Shown here piece after piece: positions 23,043 to 34,558 of a stretch of 64,000 nt of DNA (within the stretch, counting starts at the first letter, position 1; each line of letters begins with the position of its first letter). The stretch covers positions 167,855-231,854 of the forward strand of contig JABANP010000038.1 of assembly GCA_013115135.1 (NCBI GenBank), given 5' to 3'. This DNA comes from Perkinsus olseni. Its lineage: Eukaryota; Perkinsozoa; Perkinsida; Perkinsidae. The translations under genes and the position numbers were made by a program. The notes below the pieces were generated by a model, which saw only the letters and a program-made list of their open reading frames with translations, did no database searches and had not been told where the DNA came from.

Positions 23043-24527
23043 ATGCGCCCTCCTCCTCCCTTATCGTACTTGCGTCGCTCCGCCTTACCAGGGCTCACCC
23101 TGCTGGCCATGGGATGTTATTTGTTATACTCATCAGTGGCCTTTACGACTGGTCTATTCGTTACCCCGTTGTCGCCTCCACTCGACCGAAGCACAGTGCA
23201 AGCCGCTGGGCTTCCTTCTACTGCGGCTTCCTACTCCTTTGGTGGTACGCCCCTAGATGGAGGCACTGCGACGTCGTCCCTCAGCCACAGGTTTCTGCAG
23301 CTACTCGCCATTGGTGGTGCATTGGGGGCGGCCACGCGTGTAATAGATCGAATAAGAAAGAGAGCAGCCGAAGGCGTTAGTGCGGGGGCAGCAGCATCCA
23401 ATGGTAATGGTCTGCATGTATCCAACCTGCATGCCGTGCTGGCTGAGAATCCTGAGGTGTCCATCCTCAACGGAGTTACCTTGGACCTCGAGCCTGGTGA
23501 AGTTGTAGCACTGCTTGGTCCCAATGGCTGCGGAAAAAGCAGCTTCGCTCGAGTCATGATGGGCGATTCACAATACGAAGTCACCCATGGTAGAGTTGAG
23601 ATGGACGGTGAGGATGTCCTAGCGCTAGATGTCGACGAGCGCGCCTCGAAGCTTGGCCTGTTCATGTCGTGGCAGGCGCCCGTGGAGGTGCCGGGCATAA
23701 CCAATTTCACTTTGCTGCACGCTGCCTTGAATGCATCGAGGCAGGCCCAAGGGCTGCCGGAGCTGTCGCCCTTCGAGTTTTACGATTTTGCCAAATCTCG
23801 GCTGATGGAGGTTGAGCGAGGAGTTGAACTGCTAGAGTATCTTGACAGGCCTGTTAACACAGGGATGTCGGGTGGTGAACGAAAGCGTGTTGAGCTTCTC
23901 CATGCGGTGGTCCTCCGACCCAAACTCTGCGTGTTTGACGAGATTGACAGCGGTCTGGATGTGGATGCCTTGAAACAGGTAATAGATGGCAAATCGTTTG
24001 GTAGTGTAACCACACGCGTGCATCATCCGCAGAGTGCCGCCTCGGCATAGGGACCGCTGAGTACTCCATCAGTGGCGACCAGGTGGTCTCTAGGGTCAAG
24101 TATGAATTTATGTCTTAGAATTGTATACCATAACGGCGCGTGTTTTCTTGCGCCGGCTGGCAGTAGAACCGGTATCAAGGCGCATGTCGTGCTGCATGGA
24201 GCACGTCTTCCCACGAGGGTGGAACATTCTGACTCGTTCGCTCCACGATTCCACCTAGCGTGCTTCCTGCGTAGTCTATTGTCCGTATTCAGGTTGCTAC
24301 AACTCTTCGGTCCCTCTGCGAGGTTGATAAATCCAATGACGATGCTGATAGTATCCCATTACAAGCGTATGCTTGATGAGCTCCATCCGAGTAGGGTGAT
24401 GGTTATGCAGGATGGTGTAATAGTCCATCAAGGTGGTCCGGAGCTCATTAACGAAGTGGATAGGGGAGGGTTCAAGAGGGAATGGCTTACAACGAGTGAT
24501 GATGATGATTATCCTCAAAGTATCTAG
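23043..24527 (+). CDS. sufC: SufC, Fe-S cluster assembly ATPase with plastid-type leader
   Basis: ABC-type ATPase of the SUF system, which builds Fe-S clusters in plastids together with SufB and SufD. ATG 23043 opens a hydrophobic signal-anchor (LTLLAMGCYLLYSSVAFTTG, about residues 18-37), then a Ser/Thr/Ala-rich stretch of about 90 residues, as in bipartite leaders for secondary plastids. The ATPase has Walker A LLGPNGCGKSSF (about 23510), signature MSGGERKRVEL (about 23865), Walker B LCVFDEIDSGLDVDALK (about 23929) and the switch-region LIVSHYKRML (about 24347). After Walker B comes an intron of about 315 bp. The next short exon (VATTLRSLCE) and the LIVSHY exon are out of phase by +1, so this region is not fully solved. 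The stop is at 24525-24527. Bacterial SufC lacks the leader. Confidence 0.9.
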
Positions 24528-24685
24528 CCCTTCCATAGTGAATATTTTCTGTCCTCGTTCTTTCCCTTGCGTTTACTATTGGCTGCTTGCTCCGTACAGG
24601 AGAAGGTGAGAAGTGGATTATGTAGGTTGGTGCATCTCTGTTGGCAGCCGCCATCGCGTCGTAGCTCTTCCTATTTCTTGAACAC

Positions 24686-25788
24686 ATGCTGCCGAAACAG
24701 CTGACAGCAAAAGGCGCCAAGAGGCGTAAGATGGATATCCCGAAGAAGATTGGATTTCGAGGTCGATGGTTCCACGGCAAGGAGCTCGATGATCCCGTCT
24801 TTAAGACGCATAAGATACCACATATATTGATACCGAGTACTAGGGAGGGCACCTATACAGTGCACAGATTGGCGTTGTTAACTTAACGATGTTAAGTAGT
24901 CCTGAGATTCCCTCTAAGCCGTTGAGTCGGCGGTCCTGTTATTGGGATGGGGAATGCCATTATCCACTAGTGCTCGAAGATTACCCTCTCAGAGACTATC
25001 ACTGACTGGCGTAATGGTGGTAGGGCATTGCTCTGTATAGCGATGGCTCAGTTAGAGGATATAAAGATAAGAACAAGAGGGGCTGCCATACGATGGTAGT
25101 AGTTACATGTTCGACCTACCTAATTTTCCTCCGACACCTATTCATCGCTTCGGTGGTCGCGTTGTTGTAGGCAGCACGACCCCAAGAAGGGCTGCCAAGA
25201 CGGTCGTTGTGGTAGTGGATGCTCACAGGACTTCAATAGGTGTATGTGTGCATGGAGGGTTGAAGGGACCAAGCACCAGCACTTCTCTCGGATGGATGGG
25301 GTAAGCTTATCGCCTACTGTCGATGGGATTGGCCCTCACCAGCTCCCCTTTCCTGATGTCAGGTATTGATGAAGTATAAGGGGGATGTGCCAGTACACCA
25401 CCTAGTTCCCATTTGGGGCCCTATGAACGCTGTGGGACTGAGGAATCGAAGGAACAGTCTGCCCTACAGGTAATAGACACCCTGCCTCGCGTGTCAGCTC
25501 TGGCAACCTAGGTGAGGTCCGAGGCGACCGCCGCAATGCAATACCCCGCCTTCCTCCGTGACATCTTCGCAAGATTGGACCTGTCGTTCATGCTTCTCGC
25601 TGTGCTCTCAATTTCAGAGTACAGCCGGATGGATCGCTCATACCATGTCCGATCGAGGCGTCACTAGCCCCCACCCTGCCTTCAACGAATCGAAGGACTT
25701 CCGATACGAAGAGTACTTCAAAGGGAAGGGAGTGAATGCCAAGCAGGATGAGCATCCGAGGCGAGGGAAGAAAGAGTGGACTGGGTAG
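24686..25788 (+). CDS. hypothetical spliced gene, possibly organelle ribosomal protein-like
   Basis: Coding-like exons on one strand: ATG 24686 with a very basic start (MLPKQLTAKGAKRRKMDIPK); about 25156 GRVVVGSTTPRRAAKTVVVV; about 25364 VLMKYKGDVPVHHLVPIWGP; and a C-terminal exon with ESKDFRYEEYFKGKGVNAKQ ending at TAG 25786-25788. The central KTVVVVVD with basic flanks recalls ribosomal protein uS17, but that is a weak similarity. The exons may belong to more than one gene, and the joins were not proven. Confidence 0.3.
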
Positions 25789-26401
25789 CTAGGGGGGGCC
25801 TGCTAGTGCGATGGTGAATCATGCCAATGTTATGCGTTATGAGCTCGCCCTTGAGAAGAAGTCAGCTTCGAGGTGCACGAGCAAGACATCCTTATCATCA
25901 TGACGAAGAACGCCAATGCCGAAACCAACTCTAACGGCCCTGGGGGACTTACGTTCCCGTGGGCCCACTATCATTTAGTTTACTGTGATACCTAAACATG
26001 ATGAACTGCATTTAATAAATGCTGTCTCTCAAATCAGTGCGCGAGGGACGTTATAACACTACCGCCACTGGGGCCCACACGTCAGGTTCGACAGTGACTC
26101 CGATGCTGAACACGATCCCGATCAGGATGTCGGCAGAGGACAGTGACGAGGAGGATGAGCTGCCCGTAGCCGATGCAAGCCGCGGTGAGCCTTCTTTCGT
26201 GGAGCAAGAGTTATTGGTGGTACCTCAGAGGTCATCGAAGAACGTCGTCTATATTTATCAGTGCATAACCTTTGAAGCATGTGGTGTGTGTTTCCGTTAC
26301 CCCGGACGAGTTGGGTTCTATCCTCCTCCTCCTCTCTCCTCTGAGCCTGCTGTCCTCTCATCATCGCTAGTAGACCTATCTCAAGTGCTACTCGGGAGGT
26401 A
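25789..26401. other. 613 bp upstream of gamma-tubulin, no firm gene
   Basis: Contains a short ORF near 25811 (MVNHANVMRYELALEKK) and an acidic stretch at about 26140-26170 (EDSDEEDELPV). These could be exons of a small gene, but no start, stop and splice set could be supported. Confidence 0.3.
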
Positions 26402-28770
26402 ATGATGTCTTCCCCGGCCAATCGCGAGATTATCACTTTACAACTGGGCCGATGTGGCAACAACATGGCCCATGAGTTCTGGCGAGATCTCTGCGAAGAG
26501 CATCTCATCGAGTATCGAGATGGTTCAGGTGAGTCACGCCCCCCCCCTCGCTACCCCTCCTCCATCATCGTGTTAGGTACCTATACGGGAGATATCGATG
26601 GCATTAGGATGGATCATATATCGGTATTCTTCAATGAAGGATCCAAAGGCCGTTACGTAGGCCCCGCCGCGCAGGGCTCCCTCCTCTCAACTGCTGGCAC
26701 CTGGAAGACTTAGCGCATACTCTATTGCAGCATTCATCGTCGGGGTTGTCAAGGCTCTGCTGTCATCGAAGGCCTCGGCAGGTCCCTCGGACTTTACTGG
26801 TGGATTTGAATTTGTCTGACCTTCATCAAGTTACAGCAAGCTCGGACGGCTTGGGCTCTCTCTACCGCCCAGAGGCGATCATTGCCAACGATGAGGTGCT
26901 CGACGGAACGTCCACATGTCGTCGTACCCGATCTTGTAGGGCTCGGGTAACTGCTACGCTAGGGCATTCCACACGGAGGGACCGGACCTGGCTGAGCACG
27001 TCCTCGAGACTATCCGGAAGGAGGTACTGTTCCCCTGCTCCTCCCCAGTTGATGAAGGCCTCGTTGTTGTTCTTAACATAGTAGGCGGAGAGCTGCGACT
27101 GTCTCCAAGGTGTTCAGTTTATTCAATCCCTCTGCGGAGGGACTGGCAGCGGTGAGGGCACCTCTACTCCTCCTCCCCGACAGCCTCTTCCAGGACTCGG
27201 AGGCCTGTGTATGAAGACCATCTCGGACTACCTCGACAGTGGGGTTGGCATGAAGTGCATTATGCAGAGCTTCGCCACTCTCCCTTCGCCTGAGTAGCCC
27301 CTCCTTTTCTTCCGAGGATGGACATGCTATCGTAGGGTGGTCTTCGTCTCAGTGTCGGCGACAGAGTCCTGGAATACTATAACGCAGCCTTGGGTGTGCA
27401 AGATCTCATGGACTACTGCCATCAGGTTGAGGACTCACCACGCTACTGTGTGGATCCCCTGCTGCTACAGGCGTTCCTCTTCGACAATATGGCCCTGTCG
27501 GCTATCTGTCAGAAGACTCTCAATATGGAGGTCCCAAGATTCTCCAACATGAACAATATAGTAGCCCTCGCAATGAGCGGGATAACGGTATGCTTGGTTA
27601 TTGAGCGTCTACTGCGTCTCTCACGCATCATGTTTCTCGGGCGTATCACGTCGAAGGGCTGGGTTATGGCAAGACTCTGGTTCGAGGAAGGGAGGGAGTG
27701 GTCAGCGAGCGCTACTCCTGAGGGGTGGCCGTCTACTCGCCCCTGGCAAGGAAGCAAGGGGTGTTGACATTTCAACCTCAGAGTTCCCTTCGGTTTCCTG
27801 GTACCTTGGATGCAGACCTTCGTAAGATGCACACCAACTTGGTGCCCTTCAAGAACGCCCATTTCCTAATGACCGGTAGACCGCCGAAACAGCCGTCTAC
27901 GTAGTCATACGTCCTTGTAGGCTTCGCCCCGTTGACCGCCCTCTCCAGTAACAAGTACAGGAAGGTGTCGATACTCGACCTAGTCCAGCAGATGATGAGC
28001 AAGGACAACGCCACCCTCTCCTGCGATCCCCTCAACCCTGGTCAGCAGCTTCATCTTGTAGGCCGCTGCCGGTATTCTCACACCATAGGTGATCCTCGCA
28101 ATGGGATACCTCGAGCACGGTTCCTGGCCTCCTTCGCCGCCTTCCGTGGGGAGTGCCCCTCGGGAGAGGTCGACGAGATCTGCCATGCCCTACAACGAGA
28201 TGGATCGCGGTATGCTCTGGCGTGCGAAGGGAGGATGCCAGAGCAGCCCGTTGCAGATGGGACATGTTCTTCCCCGATTGGATCCCCAATTCTATATCGG
28301 CCTCTATCTGTACGGTGGGCCACTGTGAGGCTGGCGACTCAGCGACGATGGTATCGAACAACACCTCCATGTACGAGGTCATGGATCGGCTGGGGGCCTG
28401 CTGGGACAGCATGTACAAGGTGCGACACAAAGAAGATGCACACCATTTGTGTTCGTGACAGCGTGCCATCTCAGGCGAAGTCTCATTTGTATGTCTATCA
28501 ACAGGATGGTATGTCGACGGAAGACATGCTCGAGTCGAGGAATGTTCTGCAGTACATATCGGACCAGTACGACGACGCCCGATGCTCCTCAGTCTAGGAA
28601 GGCAGTGGGATAGATACCGCGAGTTCGCGACCTACGAAGACAAGTTCTTCGGAGAGCGCGGGGACCATACCATCAACCAGCAAGCGATCAAGTCAGATGA
28701 GCATCAGCAGATTATGGAGGAGCTCGTCTCGCTCACCGAGACCTACATCCGAACGGAGACGCGCGCATGA
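26402..28770 (+). CDS. TUBG: gamma-tubulin
   Basis: Nucleates microtubules at basal bodies and spindle poles. ATG 26402 opens [20 protein letters not shown], the gamma-tubulin N-terminus. Small introns join VPRTLLVDL (about 26780), [19 protein letters not shown] (about 26880-26970), the GTPase loop [13 protein letters not shown] (about 27130-27190), [46 protein letters not shown], and [13 protein letters not shown] (about 28265). The C-terminus is best read through to [19 protein letters not shown] and a tail ending at TGA 28768-28770. That needs a 26-bp intron at 28567-28592; without it the frame would stop at 28595-28597. No frame errors were found. Two helix-11-like segments are present (see findings). 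Confidence 0.93.
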
Positions 28771-28865
28771 ACGCTCTTCGTGTTGAGACGAGATCATTGC
28801 CGTGGTTGTGTTTTTGGTGTGCTGTTCTCGAGTCTATCGCAGTAATCGCTTTTGTGTGCTTGATA

Positions 28866-29345
28866 ATGGCTGAATCTAGTGCTCTTGCTACTACTGGATC
28901 GAGCGGTTCTACGGAAGAGAAGAGGTTCGAAATTAAGAAGTGAGCGGCTCGCGAATCATTCTCTTTATTCTCGGCATTTCCGGCCCTCAGGTGGAATGCT
29001 GTATCTCTGTGGGCATGGGATATCGTTGTCGACAATTGTGCCATCTGTCGTAATCACATCATGGATCTCTGCATCGAGTGTCAGGCTAACCAAGGTTCTC
29101 ACAGCAGTGAGGTGAGGATGGTGCAGCGGCTTCGGGTAACTGTTTCACGCTTATCCTTTTCAGGACTGCACAGTCGCGTGGGGTGTCTGTAATCACGCTT
29201 TCCACTTCCATTGCATCTCTAGGTGGCTGAAGACCAGGCAGGTTTGCCCTCTGGGTAGGAAGACATTAGCTCTTCATCAGATTGGGATCTGTTCATATTC
29301 CTCTCAGACAATGGTGAATGGGAGTTCCAGAAGTACGGCCGATAA
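28866..29345 (+). CDS. RBX1: RBX1, RING-H2 subunit of cullin-RING ubiquitin ligases
   Basis: Recruits E2 enzymes to cullins and promotes neddylation. ATG 28866 starts a Ser/Thr-rich tail, then [21 protein letters not shown] across the first intron (28940-28990). The RING-H2 ligands are seen as [20 protein letters not shown], then after a second intron [20 protein letters not shown], and [15 protein letters not shown] after a third intron. The stop is TAA 29343-29345. The length of about 107 residues equals that of other eukaryotes, and the sequence is near-identical to animal RBX1 apart from the tail. All three introns are GT-AG. Confidence 0.97.
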
Positions 29346-29513
29346 AGCCGGACACCGATTGCCTCCAGGCGATGATTGGGAAGATTATCATAAAACACTT
29401 TTTCGTCGCGTTGAAGCCTTAGTGTTGGGTTGATTGAGTCAATTGGGTGTCGACAGTGAGACTTGAATCGGTTAGTCAAGTTACGAGGCGTTACGAATTT
29501 GCACAAGGAAAAT

Positions 29514-29585
29514 GGAGAACCCGGGCATCGATCCCGGTGCCTCTCGCTTGCTAAGCGAGCGCTCTACCATTTGAGCTAGTCCCCC
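29514..29585 (-). tRNA. tRNA-Ala (anticodon AGC)
   Basis: The reverse strand folds as a perfect 72-nt cloverleaf: a 7-bp acceptor with G-U pairs, a 4-bp D stem, a 5-bp anticodon stem around loop TTAGCAA (anticodon AGC), a 5-nt variable loop and a 5-bp T stem with loop ATCGATG. The A and B boxes are intact. No intron. Confidence 0.95.
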
Positions 29586-29866
29586 ACACAAAAATATAGA
29601 GCAAGTCCAACGCAAAAGAGATGTTCTTCATATGGCCGATCAAGCAATGCCGCAATCCACAAGAGTCTGCCATTATTCCGTTCGTTCGCAATTTCCGATT
29701 CTCTTTGCGTACAACTGCCACGGTGTGATTTCAGTTCCAACACAACTCGAAAGGGAGAAAACAGAAACTCTTTATAGCGGAAACGATGTGGCATGCTGTG
29801 TGCTAAAGTTTTAGCACCTCGTCCTCATTCCGTCTGAACTCATTGATAAGTGTCGTTTGTTTGAAT

Positions 29867-32757
29867 TTATCGCGTCGTCGTTGCCGTCCTGCTCGGCCTG
29901 ACTGGGACTCGACTCCTATTACCTGGCCGATTGGAGAAATATGAGATTGCGGCCGACAGCGCCCCGTAAATCTCATCCACGATGACTACCTCTCGGCGAG
30001 GGCTCACTGTTTCACCAGCAGCGGCAGCTATTGAGCCTCTCCGAACACGAGCCCAGGTGTAGCTATCAGGCTCGTCGTCGGAATCGCTGTCCGCTGGAGT
30101 CTCAGGGAACGCTCGGCGAGTTCCAACACGCCAGGCGGGGACGTTGGTCCCAGCGGCCGGGGCAGCGGCCGCTGACCTCCCTCGTATCTATGAAGCAATT
30201 CCAAAGCTCTACACGCACAGGGAGATGAGAATAACGAACCGAAGCTGTTTACATCAAACCCCACATCCTGCTCCTTTCGGCCATCATCTTCCGCGTCATC
30301 ATCGCTGTCGGAGTCGTAAACACTGACATACCCAACCAAGGTGCCCTTATCCTCCGTCTCCTGTGGTTCCTCTACAGGCTCGACGCCCTCTCCTTCAAGC
30401 TCACCACTGGGGGATTCCACGGGCGCCGGCACCTACATGGCCGAGGTCCTGAGTGAACTCGGCTCTTTTCTTACCTGTTGAATGCCTTCCTGGAGTTCAG
30501 CCCGTCGCCGCCGCTTCCGCGGTAGAGACTGCTTGCGACTGAATACCTTCTCCAAGCTCCTCCCTTTATCAACTGACAAGACCTGCGCTGCAGCCTCATA
30601 GTGATGGTCGACGGCTAACTCTGCTGCTGTATCTCCGTCGCTAGTGTCTCATCCTTCTGCCCGACGAGGGTGATTATCCGACAAGGGCGTCCCAGGCGGC
30701 CCCCTCTGCCGCTCCTGTGCAGGAACTTCACCTAGAAAGCAGAGCAGTAGAGTTCGGTCTTCATAGACGCTGATAGCTCACAGCATCCAGAGGCATCTGG
30801 AAGTGGATAACGGCATCCACCTGAGGCCAGTCGAATCCCCTCGCCGCGTGATCAGTGCAGACCATCACGCGCAATGGTGACTGCATCAACGCTGAGACCA
30901 AGAATGGCAGGGGCGGAGTGGCGTGAATGCTGTTGTACCCGCATAGTGTTTCCTCTTCTTGGCCAATGCATCTGCCTCTACTGCTGTCAGCTCCTTCTCA
31001 TTATCAACCTTACCATCCCACTTTACTGAGGCTGGATCGTGGTATGCCGAGGCCGAGCAGAACTGGTCGGCATCTCTCGCCAGACGCAGCATCAGCTTGG
31101 CGCCTCGGCTAGCGCTAAACCTCACTACCGGCCACCCCAGGTCCTACACGAGAGCTGATGCAGCTGAAGGGGCTGTGAGCACAACTCACCCGAAGGTAAT
31201 GATACAGAGCGTTACAGTTGAGGGAGGAGTTGACGAAGACGAGGATTCGTGCCGGCTGGGATGCTGGGAAATAGGCCTGATGAGCTCGATATTGCCGGGA
31301 CATCCCGCCGCACGTCGGACCTTGAGGATCTCAGCGAGCTCAGCACAGCGCTGGTCCCAGACAGGAGAGGCCTTGAACCATTCCACTTTGATGGAAGGGG
31401 GTATCGAGTGGGCGAAGGACGTCGTAACCATCTCAGCCGTACAGAAGCGTTGGCTTATCATCGCCGCCACGCTAACAGGATCCAGTCACGCCTCTGAATC
31501 CGCCCTCCCAGCCCCACCTGTTGGGCCCTCCTGTGGGCATCGATGCACTAGCGAACACGAATTGACACGGCAAGAGCTTCTTCCTCTTCTTCATCGCGGC
31601 TGCCTCTCCCCTGCTGTGGAATTTCGAGCCTTGGCCGAAGGTGATGTACTATATCGTAAACCTGTGACCTGCCACAGCAGAACGTGGACGGCTCCCGCCT
31701 CCACCCATAAAGGCACCTCATCTCATGGAATATCATATCCGCCTCGTCGAAGATGACCGCCGCCGGATGGAGCTGAGCGGACCCTCCAGTCTCAGCGCAC
31801 CGGTCTAGGTCAGCAGCGAAGTGATGGGGAGTCGTCACTACGATGTCGACAGCACCCCACCTGAGGCCCCAACTACTACGCATCTACGGTGGAAAGGGCG
31901 TTACCGTATGCGAGGCGACCAGTAGTGTTCATGCAAGCCAGCAGTAGCCTGAGGCAGATGCTCAGGCCTCTCCTCGTGAATTGCCGAGTCACCCCCAAGA
32001 TGAGTGTCATCGAAGGGCTGAGCTCCCGACCCTGGCGAGGGGGTCTGTGGTACACCTAGACAGAGTATCCATGGCTTACGCCAGTAAAGGAATGCTTACT
32101 CCGTCTACGGGAGGTGTTAGTGAATGCTATCGGATAGAACTGAGGGACCTTGACCAGGCTCTGCAGTTGAACGCGTCGGCCAACAGAGTCCAGTGTCTTT
32201 GCACATACTAAGGACCTGCTATGGTCGTAAAGCACATCGGGGACGGAATAAACAGTACCTGTGCGCAGAGGTCGTACGTGGGGCACACGATGACGGTTGG
32301 CGGAGGCAAGACTGCCTTCTGCGCCCGACCACCGACTTTCCCTTCAGCAGGGGCGTCTGTCAGGAAGTATCTGTTATGCTACTCTGAGTGAGGCTCTATC
32401 GTGCGAGGCTTATCACATCCGATTGAATATCGGCAGGAGGTAGCTGAGAGTCTTCCCACTGCCAGTCTCGGCGTTGATGATAAGATCCCTACCCATCGAT
32501 AAAGGCACGAAGGCCCGTGCTTGGACCTACACTAAGGATCCACACTGACCAGCGGGGGAGGGGTGACCCACCTCGGTGGCTGTATCGATGCCCATGACCT
32601 TCAGTGCTGATAGTAGCTTGGGATGTATGTCTAGCTGCTCGAAGCGGTAACGAGAGAAGAGGCCTTCGTAGCCTATGGCCGTCTGCAGCCGCCAGTTCGA
32701 CCGATGCATGAACCCACGCAGGGGCGCCATCACAAACAATCCTCCACTGCTCATCAT
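29867..32757 (-). CDS. DEAD-box ATP-dependent RNA helicase
   Basis: Read leftward from M at about 32757. The Q-motif FEQLDIHPKLLSALKVMGID joins across an intron to TEVQARAF, then comes motif I AETGSGKT (about 32455). Next are motif Ia VIVCPTYDLCAQ (about 32290), Ib VTTPHHF, II VIFDEADMIFHE (about 31755), IV PARILVFVNSSLN (about 31245), V DHAARGFDWPQVDAVI (about 30830) and VI HRSGRGGRLGR (about 30700). A basic segment (RKQSLPRKRRRRAELQEG) and an acidic Asp/Ser-rich region (YDSDSDDDAEDDGRKE) follow. The last exon, ending at 29867, has IVDEIYGALSAAISY. Motif Ia (PTYDLC for PTRELA) and Ib (TPHHF for TPGRL) deviate from the family. The substrate is unknown; ribosome assembly is plausible. Some inner joins are approximate. 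Confidence 0.85.
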
Positions 32758-32874
32758 CAGAAATGCCCCCCACGGCCACTACGATCGAGCACTCGTCTGT
32801 CCGATATTTAAGAACTACACACCGGCAGCATCGAGAATGTTGAAACAATCCTAACTGTACAGTATCCCCTTTGT

Positions 32875-33532
32875 TCAACCGAGGATGAGCTCGTATAGGA
32901 TAACAAGGATATTCATTATCACTATCGGATCTGAGAAGATTGAGGATTCCCAGCATCACCCACAGTGCGCTGTTCCCACTATTACACCTGCCGAAAGTCC
33001 GCACACTGTAGAGGAGGGTGGACAGCTGTCCCTTGACGCCATTGTCGAAGCCAGGCTTGTCCAGGTTATCTGTTGAATACAGGACGAGTCTAGCGAGCAC
33101 CACGACAACACAGCAGGGGGTGACAGGAGTATCCACAGTGGGTCGACATTAACCTTGTCGACGGCTGAGTTCCTCTCCCTGACCATGCTACTGAATGGAC
33201 TAAGCACTAACGTACCGCAAGCATATGATTATCATGACGCAGAGAATTCACGCGTACTATTCTGTGTTCGGCGTTTATAACTTTGCCAAGCAGCCCCAGT
33301 CGTACTTGAGCCAAAGCTACCCTCTCGTAAACATCAAACATGTTCAGAAATCCCCAGGCGCACTCTCGCCAACGCGGAGTATTAGTTCGTTGATATGCCG
33401 AAAGTCGCCACGCTGCTCCCCGGCAGTTGATAGATTATTACATTTACGCAGAACCCTCCGTTCGTTGAGTACAGCCCCGGCGTTGGCCACCAGCAGCCCA
33501 GACTCTATTAGATGCATAAGAGAGAACGCCAT
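32875..33532 (-). CDS. YOS1/IER3IP1-like small membrane protein
   Basis: Family members help ER-to-Golgi vesicle traffic with Yip1 and Yif1. Three exons: 33442-33532, 32986-33069 and 32875-32930, total 76 codons plus stop. Exon 1 reads MAFSLMHLIESGLLVANAGA then VLNERRVLRK, the family's first membrane segment and conserved Asn-Glu/Arg. Both introns have a gtaata donor, giving KY|NLDKPGF and RY|PIVIMNILVILYELILG, the second membrane segment. The conserved SVRTFGR-P-I-I/V-x-x-N block is intact. Length and layout match yeast and animal homologues. The first intron is unusually long (372 bp) and holds a spliced-leader-like sequence. Confidence 0.85.
33301..33324 (-). other. sequence resembling the dinoflagellate spliced leader, inside an intron
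   Basis: On the reverse strand GGTAGC is followed by TTTGGCTCAAG and then TACG. The established dinoflagellate/Perkinsus spliced leader has GTAGCCAT then TTTGGCTCAAG. Here about four bases (CCAT) are missing. It lies in the first intron of the YOS1-like gene, so it could be a degenerate leader copy or chance. Confidence 0.3.
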
Positions 33533-33693
33533 GCACCACTTGGAAGAAAACACGAATTCAAAACTAAGGGGAACGAGATGCTTCTTTCCGGGCTCGAGAT
33601 GTACGCCGAAGAGTCAATGTAAGCAAAGGAAATGCTGTGAAAAATTCAGTGAGCTTCTCACAAGAGATTGATCACCTTTTGATAAATTACTAG

Positions 33694-33768
33694 TGCGGGA
33701 ATCGAACCCGGGACAATTGGTGCACAGACGCGCGCAATACCGCTCGACCAAAACGCCGAGCGCGACGT
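33694..33768 (-). tRNA. degenerate tRNA-like sequence
   Basis: On the reverse strand an A-box-like TGGTCGAGCGG is followed about 40 nt later by a B-box GGTTCGATTCC, with a nearly complete T stem. The acceptor ends do not pair and the anticodon stem has a 6-nt loop. It is likely a tRNA relic or tRNA-derived repeat rather than a working gene. Confidence 0.4.
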
Positions 33769-33849
33769 GGCGGTGGACCGCCATCAACTCTGCGAAGTTG
33801 CGTTTTAAGCTTCTTTTGTGTGATACAAGCACATGCCCGTATTTTGTGC

Positions 33850-34220
33850 CCTGGGACAGAGACCCGGCGCTCACGAAACTATGCATGCAAAGCAGTCCTA
33901 GTGTCGGATCTTCCGCATTTTCTTACCGATAAGATTTCGGACAACTCTCGAATAGACGATCCTGTGGTATCGATTTTCTTGCTTGGGGAACCCGAGTTCG
34001 ACGAAGGACGTTCATCACCGTTGTACTGCTGCTTCCTCGCAACCGTTAGACTCCTGCTGCTCTTGTTGTTGTTGGGAGAGCGAGTGGGTCTCGGGGAGGC
34101 GGTGCTACCGTGGCTGGACCGGGAAGTAATGCTGTTGGCAGGGGACGTTGTAGTAGGGGAAGAGTCGCGAGGACTGTTGCCGCTGCTGCTGTGAGACTTA
34201 TTAGAGGTAGGGGAAGTCAT
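33850..34220 (-). CDS. hypothetical Ser/Asn/Pro-rich protein
   Basis: The reverse-strand frame starts at 34220 (MTSPTSNKSHSSSGNSPRDS) and is mostly Ser, Thr, Asn and Pro up to SIRELSEILS. There a gtaaga donor and a ctag acceptor (about 33898) suggest a small intron and a short last exon. No domain was recognised. It lies head-to-head with the CCCH zinc-finger gene, about 340 bp apart. The low complexity limits confidence that it is translated. Confidence 0.4.
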
Positions 34221-34558
34221 ATTTGATGATGATTATGATGATGTTGGTCTTAGAAGAATGACAATATTTTGTCAGAAGAGTAGAGAGAGTGTTGCAAAGG
34301 GAACTATAAGCAACTAACAGAAGACCAATGATGAATCACATACGGTGAAAGACCAATTCTGGTGACGACGATGCCAGCAGCTGCGGGACACAAACGCGAA
34401 CACAAGGTCGGAAGACCCTAGACGATATCCCAGCCATTTGTATCAAAACTCCCGTAACGTGTCTAGAGTATCACCATTGCACCGAGTAAGAGCCGCAGTT
34501 GCCCTACTTCATCATCGCATTAGAGTTGAGTAACAGCAGTGGTGGTGAAATCAACAAC

